Of a DNA stretch of 64,000 nt, positions 52,284 through 59,245 are shown piece after piece. The position numbers and the translations under genes are program-made. The first letter of the stretch is position 1. The number at the start of each line of letters is the position of its first letter. Source of the stretch: Lachnospiraceae bacterium (GTDB lineage Bacteria; Bacillota; Clostridia; Lachnospirales; Lachnospiraceae); assembly GCA_017994075.1 (NCBI GenBank), contig JAGOLM010000001.1, positions 46,634-110,633 on the forward strand, in the 5' to 3' direction. Below the pieces are notes generated by a model. The model was not told the DNA's origin and ran no database searches. It worked only from the letters and a program-made list of their open reading frames with translations.

Positions 52284-54374
52284 TTATTGCTCACTAACAT
52301 CCTTAATTGAGAAAGAGATTCTGCCCATCTTATCCTTGCCTAAGCAAACAACCTTGACCATATCTCCAAGAGTAAGTACATCCTCTACATGCTCAATTCT
52401 CTCATTAGCAATCTTTGAGATATGTACCATTCCCTCTTTGCCTGGTGCAAATTCAATAAAAGCGCCAAACTCTTTAATATTTACAACTTTTCCTTCAAGT
52501 ATCTGTCCCTTGAAAAAATCTGTTGTGATCGTATTGATCATCTCTATAGCCATATCAATACCTTCCTGATCTGTTCCGCATACATCTACACGGCCATCAT
52601 CAGTAATATCGATTTTCACTCCTGTACGATCAATTATTTCATTTATCGTTTTGCCCCTCTGACCAACAACATCACCAATCTTCTGAGGGTTAATGTTGAT
52701 AGAAATAATCTTGGGAGCATACTTGCTAAGAGTCTTTCTAGGTTCTGCAATTGCCTTGGACATACATGTGTCCATGATAAATAAACGAGCTTCTCTTGTT
52801 CGTGTAATTGCTTCCTCAACGATAGATCTTGTAAGCCCGTGAATCTTTATATCCATCTGAATAGCAGTTATTCCATCTTTTGTTCCGGTGACCTTGAAAT
52901 CCATATCACCGAAGAAGTCTTCAAGACCCTGAATATCTGTAAGAACAAGATAATCATCATCTGAATCTCCAGTAACAAGACCACATGATATACCTGCAAC
53001 CATCTTCTTAAGAGGTACACCAGCTGCCATAAGAGACATGCAAGATGCACATGTTGATGCCATTGAAGTAGATCCGTTTGACTCAAATGTCTCGGATACC
53101 GCACGAATTGCATACGGGAATTCATCCTTGGAAGGAAGAACAGGAATAAGTGCACGTTCAGCAAGAGCGCCATGACCAATTTCACGTCTTCCAGGTCCTC
53201 TTGAAGGCTTTGTCTCTCCAACAGAATATGAAGGAAAGTTGTACTGATGTACATATCTCTTATCTGTTACATAAGGGTCAAGACCATCGATTTTCTGAAC
53301 CTCTGAAAGAGGAGCCAGTGTTATGATATCGCAAATCTGTGTCTGTCCTCTTGTGAACATAGCTGAACCATGTACACGAGGAATAAGATCAACTTCAGCT
53401 GAAAGAGGACGGATCTCATCGATTCTTCTTCCATCAGGACGCTTATGATCTTTAAGGATCATTTTACGAACAGTTTTCTTCTGATACTGATATACAGCAT
53501 CTGACACAAAAGAAAGCCACTCTGTATTGTCTGCAAATGCTTCCATGAATTTATCTGTAATGGCACGAATGTTTTCGTCCCTCTTCATCTTGTCATCTGT
53601 AAAAACAGCCTCTTCCATTTCAGAAGGAGTGACAATCTTTTTCATCTCTTCGAGCATATCTGCAGGAATAACATAGCTCTCGTATGTAGATTTTTCTTTT
53701 CCTACTTCTGCAACGATCTTATCGATGAAATTTATAATAGTCTGATTGACCTCATGAGCCTTATAAATAGCCTCAATCATCTTATCTTCTGTTATTTCGT
53801 TAGCTCCGGCCTCAATCATGATGACCTTTTCTCTTGTAGATGCAACGGTAAGTTCAAGATCGCCCTCATCCCAAAGTTTCTGTGAGGGATTCATGATAAA
53901 TTCACCATCTATCATACCGATCTGAGTCATTGCACAAGGGCCATCAAACGGAATGTCAGAAATACATGTAGCAATTGCAGTACCTATCATTGCAACAAGT
54001 TCAGGACGACACTCTGTATCCACAGCCATAACAAGGTTATTTAAGTTAACATCATTTCTATAGTCCTTAGGGAAAAGAGGTCTCATAGGACGATCGATAA
54101 CTCGTGAAGTAAGTACTGAGTTATCAGAAGCCTTGCCCTCTCTCTTTTTGAAACCACCTGGTATCTTGCCAACTGAATATATCTTTTCTTCAAAATCAAC
54201 AGAAAGCGGGAAGAAATCAATACCCTCTCTCGGTTTGTTAGATGAAGTTGCAGTACAAAGAAGTGTCGTATCACCATATTTGATAAATACAGCTCCATTT
54301 GCCTGCTTTGCAACCTTGCCTACCTCTACGGATAGTTCTCTTCCGCAAAGATCCATTGTGAATGTCTTTACCAT
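52284..54374 (-). CDS. pnp: Polyribonucleotide nucleotidyltransferase (PNPase)
   Basis: PNPase degrades RNA 3' to 5' with phosphate and can add tails. The 696-residue protein has the normal plan: two RNase PH domains (GRELSVEVGKVAKQANGAVF, then AEVDLIPRVHGSAMFTRGQT and GPGRREIGHGALAERAL), an all-helical linker, then KH (ISININPQKIGDVVGQRGKT) and S1 (GQILEGKVVNIKEFGAFIEF) at the C-terminus. It lies downstream of the rpsO terminator and upstream of scpA, which is less common than pnp alone after rpsO. Confidence 0.97.
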   Translation of the reverse strand: MVKTFTMDLCGRELSVEVGKVAKQANGAVFIKYGDTTLLCTATSSNKPREGIDFFPLSVDFEEKIYSVGKIPGGFKKREGKASDNSVLTSRVIDRPMRPLFPKDYRNDVNLNNLVMAVDTECRPELVAMIGTAIATCISDIPFDGPCAMTQIGMIDGEFIMNPSQKLWDEGDLELTVASTREKVIMIEAGANEITEDKMIEAIYKAHEVNQTIINFIDKIVAEVGKEKSTYESYVIPADMLEEMKKIVTPSEMEEAVFTDDKMKRDENIRAITDKFMEAFADNTEWLSFVSDAVYQYQKKTVRKMILKDHKRPDGRRIDEIRPLSAEVDLIPRVHGSAMFTRGQTQICDIITLAPLSEVQKIDGLDPYVTDKRYVHQYNFPSYSVGETKPSRGPGRREIGHGALAERALIPVLPSKDEFPYAIRAVSETFESNGSTSMASTCASCMSLMAAGVPLKKMVAGISCGLVTGDSDDDYLVLTDIQGLEDFFGDMDFKVTGTKDGITAIQMDIKIHGLTRSIVEEAITRTREARLFIMDTCMSKAIAEPRKTLSKYAPKIISININPQKIGDVVGQRGKTINEIIDRTGVKIDITDDGRVDVCGTDQEGIDMAIEMINTITTDFFKGQILEGKVVNIKEFGAFIEFAPGKEGMVHISKIANERIEHVEDVLTLGDMVKVVCLGKDKMGRISFSIKDVSEQ

Positions 54375-54412
54375 CTTCGTCTCCTAACGTCAAAAATAAC
54401 ATGCTTTTATAT

Positions 54413-54441
54413 GATATAAGCGTAACTATAACGCATATAAA
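54413..54441 (-). promoter_or_regulatory. Weak candidate promoter of pnp
   Basis: TTTATA (54441-54436) and TATATC (54418-54413) are 17 bases apart on the minus strand, just downstream of the rpsO terminator. Both hexamers match consensus only partly, so this is tentative; read-through from rpsO is the alternative. Confidence 0.3.
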
Positions 54442-54444
54442 TCC

Positions 54445-54484
54445 AGATAAAATTAAGAGCGAAATATGAAAACATATTTCGCTC
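54445..54484 (-). terminator. Terminator of rpsO
   Basis: GAGCGAAATATG pairs perfectly with CATATTTCGCTC (54484-54473 with 54468-54457, AAAA/TTTT loop). On the minus strand it is followed by a T-rich tract TTAATTTTAT, weaker than a pure U-run. It lies nine bases past the rpsO stop and may allow some read-through into pnp. Confidence 0.75.
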
Positions 54485-54492
54485 CAAAAATC

Positions 54493-54759
54493 TTACTTAC
54501 GAAGTCCAAGGCGCTCAATAAGTGAACGATATCTCTCAATATCGACCTTCTTAAGATAACCAAGCAGATTTCTTCTCTTACCTACCATCTTCAGAAGTCC
54601 TCTTCTTGAATGATGATCCTTAGGATTTTCCTTAAGATGTTCAGTAAGTTCTTTAATCCTCTCTGTGAGAACAGCAACCTGTACTTCAGGTGATCCTGTA
54701 TCGCCAGGTGTACGTGCAAACTCATTGATGACTGTTGTTTTCTTGTCTTTAGAAATCAT
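54493..54759 (-). CDS. rpsO: 30S ribosomal protein S15
   Basis: S15 binds the 16S rRNA three-way junction early in 30S assembly. From ATG 54759, preceded by GGAGGATAT, the protein has the normal 88 residues. Family motifs are [21 protein letters not shown] and [21 protein letters not shown], then the terminal [13 protein letters not shown] 30-residue upstream extension in frame is leader DNA, not protein. Confidence 0.97.
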   Translation of the reverse strand: MISKDKKTTVINEFARTPGDTGSPEVQVAVLTERIKELTEHLKENPKDHHSRRGLLKMVGKRRNLLGYLKKVDIERYRSLIERLGLRK

Positions 54760-54785
54760 TATATATCCTCCATAATATTTTACAG

Positions 54786-54840
54786 CCCGAATCAAGCAGC
54801 GGTTGGATGTTCCGGCCACCGAACACGGGTACACAACGCT
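54786..54840 (-). promoter_or_regulatory. Structured rpsO leader, possible S15 autoregulatory pseudoknot
   Basis: In the roughly 79-base leader, read on the minus strand, AGCGTTG (54840-54834) can pair with CAACCGCT (54805-54798, one bulge). Inside it lies the hairpin TGTTCGG/CCGGAACA (54825-54808). CCCG (54829-54826) inside that loop can pair with CGGG (54789-54786) beyond the stem, which would make a pseudoknot about 20 bases before the Shine-Dalgarno. S15 autoregulates through such structures in E. coli; here the function is inference. Confidence 0.5.
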
Positions 54841-54844
54841 ACAA

Positions 54845-54873
54845 ATCATACCATATATTTAAATTTCTGTAAA
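54845..54873 (-). promoter_or_regulatory. Promoter of rpsO
   Basis: TTTACA (54873-54868) and TATGAT (54850-54845) are 17 bases apart on the minus strand. The start site near 54838 places transcription just ahead of the structured leader. Confidence 0.75.
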
Positions 54874-54929
54874 GAAAAAACACTGTCTGGATTGATTCTA
54901 AATAAGCATTATATTGTCTATATTTAAAG

Positions 54930-55886
54930 CTACGGCAAGAGGCTTCTAGAGCATTTATAACTACCAGCTCCGTATATTCCTGTTACTTTAACGCCCTTAT
55001 GAGGGTTAAGTGCAGATACTACACATCCATTTCCAATGTAGATAGCAACATGGCTGATTCTTCTATGTCCGTAAAAAACCAGATCACCAGGTTTAAGCTC
55101 ATCAACAGATACAGATCTGCCATATGAAGCCTGAGCTCCTGAATAATGAGGCAGATATACTCCAAACTGGCGATATACTGCTAGAACAAGTCCCGAGCAA
55201 TCAGCTCCTCTTGTAAGGCTCGTCCCTCCCCATACATACTTTAATCCAACGTGGGAAAGAGCCTCTTCAACAATTGATGCTCTTACATCCGTAACATTTT
55301 CTCCATACTTTGCTTCTGTAGAATTAAGTGATGTTTTCAGCTCTTCATTGGAAGTGAGAAATTCCTTTGCTCTCTGTAATGCAGCATCTCCAACTAAAAG
55401 ATATTGCTTTGAGACATATCCATCGACCTCTCCAGATTCAATTTTAAACCAGTCTCCCTCTTCTCCAATTATCTCACAGGCACCACCATCAGGAAGTTTT
55501 CCTATCTTATTGGAATTTTCATCAGCACTTTCTCTAACATTGACCTGGCCACCTTCTACAGCTATTCCTATATGAGAATATCCATATTCTTTGCCACATT
55601 CTGGAATATCCGATGGCACCGAAGATGCTACCACTTTCTTGGCTGAATCATTATCTGAAAGATTGACTGAATTTTTATCAAATAGAACTGCACTTACTCC
55701 AGCATTTACTCCCTTTCCTCCATTGTTAATGTAGGAAGTCACTCCTGCTACAGGAGTATTTAGTTTTGCTTTTGCTGCCTGGGACCTAAAAGAAATCCCC
55801 ATAGAAACACATGCAAAAAGTGAAAGTGCAAGAACAAGTGTATATTTGGTGTTATTTTTTTTCATTACCGTTAAATATTTCCCCAT
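54930..55886 (-). CDS. Secreted SH3b-NlpC/P60 cell-wall hydrolase
   Basis: A D,L-endopeptidase that cuts peptide stems in peptidoglycan. With the start at 55886 it has 318 residues: signal peptide (KKNNTKYTLVLALSLFACVS, cleavage after SQA), a linker, a bacterial SH3 domain near 105-160 (VNVRESADENSNKIGKLP, WFKIESGEVDGYVS), a short helix, and the NlpC/P60 domain with catalytic cysteine in GADCSGLVLAVYRQ, histidine in ISHVAIYIGNG, and LKPGDLVFYG. No strong ribosome binding site distinguishes ATG 55886 from ATG 55865 or TTG 55904, so the exact start is open. It is monocistronic between rpsO and ribF. Confidence 0.9.
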   Translation of the reverse strand: MGKYLTVMKKNNTKYTLVLALSLFACVSMGISFRSQAAKAKLNTPVAGVTSYINNGGKGVNAGVSAVLFDKNSVNLSDNDSAKKVVASSVPSDIPECGKEYGYSHIGIAVEGGQVNVRESADENSNKIGKLPDGGACEIIGEEGDWFKIESGEVDGYVSKQYLLVGDAALQRAKEFLTSNEELKTSLNSTEAKYGENVTDVRASIVEEALSHVGLKYVWGGTSLTRGADCSGLVLAVYRQFGVYLPHYSGAQASYGRSVSVDELKPGDLVFYGHRRISHVAIYIGNGCVVSALNPHKGVKVTGIYGAGSYKCSRSLLP

Positions 55887-55977
55887 TTTGATTTTTTTAT
55901 TCAAGATTTAAAAGTTGCAAAAATATAACATAATTTTTAAGCAAACATTACATTTTTGTAATATACACCCATAATAA

Positions 55978-56910
55978 TCATAATGTCAATCCATAATAAT
56001 CAATTGCCTGTTTTCTATCAATTCTTATCTGTTCCGCAAGTTTATCCAAACTAGTGAACTTAATCTCCGGACGAAGTTTCTTGGAAAAAATAACCTTTGC
56101 ATATCTGTCATAAACATTAGAATCATCAAAATCCAAAAGATTTGTTTCTACAGTTAACCCTTTATTATCATTTACGGTTGGTCTAAATCCTATATTTGTT
56201 ACACCATGATATAATTTATGATCCAGTATAACTTCTGTGACATACACTCCATTTGATGGAAGAAGTTTACTATCCGGCGGGATCTGGTTTATGGTTGGTA
56301 CACCGATCTTCGTACCTATTCTATTTCCGTGAACGATTTCTCCAAATATAAAATATGGATAACCCAATAATGCATCAGCTTTTTCTACATTTCCATCCAA
56401 GATTTCCTGTCTGATATAAGTACTGCTAATATCCCTTCCATCACTTTTAAGCTTTTCTATCACTTCAACTTTATAATTATATTCAGCTGCTTTTTCTTTT
56501 AAAAAATCAGCATTTCCAATACCTTTATATCCAAATTTAAAATCAGAACCAACAGCCAGATATTTCATATTAAAATTAGTTGAAAGAATTTTTATAAACT
56601 CTTCAGGTAAAGTTTTCATAAACTTATTATCAAAAGTACATTCTAATAAATAATCTATTCCCCTATCCTCAAGATAGATTTTTCTTTCTTCATCAGTTAT
56701 TAGATTTTTATTTAGATTATCACCAAGCTTAATCCTTGGAGAAATGGAAAATGTAACCACGAGACTCTTGATTGCAGGATCGCTGTCGGTCTTATTTTCT
56801 ATTTTTTCAAGAAGAAGTTCATGCCCTCTATGGAATCCATCAAATTTTCCAATTGTCACTGCTGTTGGATATTCAATTATATCATCAAAAAAATTATCGA
56901 GTACAATCAT
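55978..56910 (-). CDS. ribF: Bifunctional riboflavin kinase/FMN adenylyltransferase
   Basis: RibF turns riboflavin into FMN and then FAD. The 310-residue protein has the N-terminal nucleotidyltransferase domain (VTIGKFDGFHRGHELLLEKI at about 20-39; DFKFGYKGIGNADFLKE; STYIRQEILDGNVEKAD) and the C-terminal riboflavin kinase domain from about 182 (GEIVHGNRIGTKIGVPTINQ, NGVYVTEVIL, NIGFRPTVN). It ends the nusA-infB operon, 12 bases after truB. It feeds the flavin demand of Rnf and other enzymes in this window. Confidence 0.96.
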   Translation of the reverse strand: MIVLDNFFDDIIEYPTAVTIGKFDGFHRGHELLLEKIENKTDSDPAIKSLVVTFSISPRIKLGDNLNKNLITDEERKIYLEDRGIDYLLECTFDNKFMKTLPEEFIKILSTNFNMKYLAVGSDFKFGYKGIGNADFLKEKAAEYNYKVEVIEKLKSDGRDISSTYIRQEILDGNVEKADALLGYPYFIFGEIVHGNRIGTKIGVPTINQIPPDSKLLPSNGVYVTEVILDHKLYHGVTNIGFRPTVNDNKGLTVETNLLDFDDSNVYDRYAKVIFSKKLRPEIKFTSLDKLAEQIRIDRKQAIDYYGLTL

Positions 56911-56922
56911 AACAATCCTCTG

Positions 56923-57831
56923 TCAGTCTATTAACATCTTAAATGCCTTGTATTCCATACCACTTTTTATATATAGTGCCTTGAAATTATTACTAGAATC
57001 ATAAACTCTAAATAGCTCATTTTCTGAACAGTTTCTAACGTTAATGTCCGTTTTAATAAAATCTATATCTGTATCATTAAGTCTGTTTCCATTTTTCATA
57101 AAAAAATCGCCCTTAGGTGTTGTAAATATGGCTTGATATATGCAGAAAAGTTCATCTAAAGGTCTAAGATGCGAATAAGCTTGATCTGTATTCATTTTTG
57201 TCAGATCCGAAAGGATTATCAGATCACTTTCCTTAAATGAATCTGTCTCCGTCCTTCTAAGTTTTGTCATACAAGCACAGCTTCTAAGTTCTTCGCCTAT
57301 ATCCTTGCATAAAGTCCTTATATAAGTACCTTTCTGACAAGTAATTCTTAGCGAAACATCCGGAAGGTCAATAGAAACAACCTCTATATTTTCGATATGT
57401 AGATTAACTGGTTTTCTCTCTACCGTTATCCCCTCTCTTGCAAGGTCATATAGTTTTTTTCCATTTATCTTCTTAGCTGAGTACATAGGGGGAATCTGGA
57501 TAATATCACCAACAAATTTTTTAACAGCATCTCTAATGGCTTCATCATCGCATGAGAAAGGCAACTCTTTTGTAACAATTCCTGTAATGTCCTCCGTATC
57601 AGTGGCGATCCCCAATCTGAGAGTAGTCTCATATTGTTTAAAAGCCTCTGGAAGAACAGATACTGCCTTAGTTGCCTTATTTATGCACACAAGAAGAACT
57701 CCGGTAGCCATTGGATCCAATGTGCCGGTGTGTCCGATTTTTTTTGTATTAAATACTTTTCTCAGAATAGCTACCACATCAAACGATGTATAACCTTCCG
57801 GTTTATCAATTGCTATAAATCCGCTTTTCAT
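56923..57831 (-). CDS. truB: tRNA pseudouridine(55) synthase
   Basis: TruB makes pseudouridine 55 in the tRNA T-loop. The 302-residue protein opens SGFIAIDKPEGYTSFDVV and has KIGHTGTLDPMATGVLL with the catalytic D39, then PPMYSAKKINGKKLYDLAREG, CQKGTYIRTLCKDIGEEL, and LRRTETDSF. Its ribosome binding site (GGGATT) lies directly behind the U-tract of a terminator-like hairpin that begins in the nrnA stop codon. Confidence 0.96.
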   Translation of the reverse strand: MKSGFIAIDKPEGYTSFDVVAILRKVFNTKKIGHTGTLDPMATGVLLVCINKATKAVSVLPEAFKQYETTLRLGIATDTEDITGIVTKELPFSCDDEAIRDAVKKFVGDIIQIPPMYSAKKINGKKLYDLAREGITVERKPVNLHIENIEVVSIDLPDVSLRITCQKGTYIRTLCKDIGEELRSCACMTKLRRTETDSFKESDLIILSDLTKMNTDQAYSHLRPLDELFCIYQAIFTTPKGDFFMKNGNRLNDTDIDFIKTDINVRNCSENELFRVYDSSNNFKALYIKSGMEYKAFKMLID

Positions 57832-57837
57832 AATCCC

Positions 57838-57864
57838 AAAAAAGGGATACGTTTTCCGTATCCC
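57838..57864 (-). terminator. Terminator/attenuator hairpin between nrnA and truB
   Basis: On the minus strand GGGATACG (57864-57857 reading outward, starting in the nrnA stop) pairs with CGTATCCC (57851-57844), followed by six U (57843-57838) and then GGGATTATG, the truB ribosome binding site and start. CGTATCCC could alternatively pair with the downstream GGGAT. Confidence 0.75.
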
Positions 57865-58811
57865 TATAATCTTTCTTTAATTTCATTTATTATTATATTT
57901 TTAAATTCTTCAGGGCTCATAGACACCGTGCAACCTGCTGCTTTTGCGTGTCCGCCACCATTATATTTTGATGCAATCAATGCTAGATTAACATCGCCTG
58001 AGGCTCTTAAACTAACCTTTAGATCATGATCCTCTGTTTCATAACAAAAACAGGCAACCTCCACATCTTTAGTAGCACGAAGCATTGCAACAATTCCTTC
58101 GAGATGCTTAGGCATAACATTATACTGTTTCATCTCTTCCATAGTAATATTGCAAAAGATTAGTTTACCATCTAATAAAAGTTCAGCTTTAAGAAGTGCA
58201 ACTCCAAGAATCCTATTTTGTTCAAAAGTCTTTTCACTAAAAGTATGGTCTACAATATATGGATAGTCGATTCCCTTATCCATTAATACTCCAGCCGCAT
58301 ACATAGTATGGGATGATGTACATGAATATTGAAACTGACCTGTATCACTTATTAGACCACAGTACAAACATTCAGCAATTTGTTTTGTAATAAGTTTCTG
58401 ATCCATTCTATCAAAAACCATTTCGCAAGTACTGCTGCTATGTGGCTCTATCTCATTAATGTCAGCAAATGCAGAATTACTCAAATGATGATCTATACAA
58501 AAAGTACTTCCTGCGTTCTTAAAATATTCAGCTGATGGTCCCAGCCTATCCGAATCGCCACAATCTAATGCAATGAAAATATCGAATGATTCCTGCACGG
58601 TTCCAGGCTCTTCTATTTTATCAGAATTTCTAAGAAATTTATAAATATTAGGAATCTCCTGAAGAAAAATATGAATATCTCCATCAGGCACATTATCACA
58701 AAGATAATTATAAACAGCTAAAGAAGAACCAATGCAATCCCCATCTGGTCTTACATGTCCGCCTATCCCTATTCTTTTCTTTCCCTTAATTGCATCTAGA
58801 ATGCTTGTCAT
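57864..58811 (-). CDS. nrnA: DHH-family bifunctional oligoribonuclease/PAP phosphatase NrnA
   Basis: NrnA degrades short RNA oligos and hydrolyses pAp to AMP. From ATG 58811, after GGGATGG, it has 315 residues; an ATG three codons earlier at 58820 is also possible. DHH signatures are GGHVRPDGDCIGSSLAVYNYL (Asp metal ligands), IALDCGDSDRLG and CIDHHLSNSAFADI (the DHH motif). The DHHA1 end is KYNGGGHAKAAGCTVS. It lies between rbfA and truB, the conserved place in Firmicutes. Confidence 0.93.
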   Translation of the reverse strand: MTSILDAIKGKKRIGIGGHVRPDGDCIGSSLAVYNYLCDNVPDGDIHIFLQEIPNIYKFLRNSDKIEEPGTVQESFDIFIALDCGDSDRLGPSAEYFKNAGSTFCIDHHLSNSAFADINEIEPHSSSTCEMVFDRMDQKLITKQIAECLYCGLISDTGQFQYSCTSSHTMYAAGVLMDKGIDYPYIVDHTFSEKTFEQNRILGVALLKAELLLDGKLIFCNITMEEMKQYNVMPKHLEGIVAMLRATKDVEVACFCYETEDHDLKVSLRASGDVNLALIASKYNGGGHAKAAGCTVSMSPEEFKNIIINEIKERL

Positions 58812-58855
58812 ATAAACCATCCCATCAATCTGCTGTATAATATAAAATATCTCAA

Positions 58856-59236
58856 TTATTCTTCATCTTCCGCGTCATGTTGGTCTTCAGAATTGACATC
58901 ATCAATAATTTTAGACATTCTTACACCATACTCAATAGAATCATCTTCCAAAAATATTAATTCCGGCGTGTTTCGAAGATTAACTGTCATCGCAAGCTCA
59001 TGCCTAATAAAACCAGAAGAACTTTTAAGTCCATCCATGGTTTTCTGTCTGGCGTCGCCATCTCCTAAAACACTTATATATATTTTGCATGTTTTAAGAT
59101 CCGGTGCGACCTCAACAGAAGTCACACTTGTCATAATACTGATTCTCGGATCTTTGACCTTATCTCTAATGATTACGGAAAGTTCACGCCTGACCTCTTC
59201 ATTAATCCTTATATTTTTTATACTGTTTTTTCTCAA
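58856..59236 (-). CDS. rbfA: Ribosome-binding factor A
   Basis: RbfA helps 16S rRNA maturation and cold-shock growth by binding the 30S subunit. The 126-residue protein has the KH-like fold motifs NIRINEEVRRELSVIIRDKV, DPRISIMTSVTSVEVAPDLK and LRNTPELIFLEDDSIEYGVR, ending in an acidic tail. The start is TTG at 59236, supported by AGGAG six bases upstream and nine bases from the infB stop. Confidence 0.95.
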   Translation of the reverse strand: MRKNSIKNIRINEEVRRELSVIIRDKVKDPRISIMTSVTSVEVAPDLKTCKIYISVLGDGDARQKTMDGLKSSSGFIRHELAMTVNLRNTPELIFLEDDSIEYGVRMSKIIDDVNSEDQHDAEDEE

Positions 59237-59245
59237 AACTTACTC

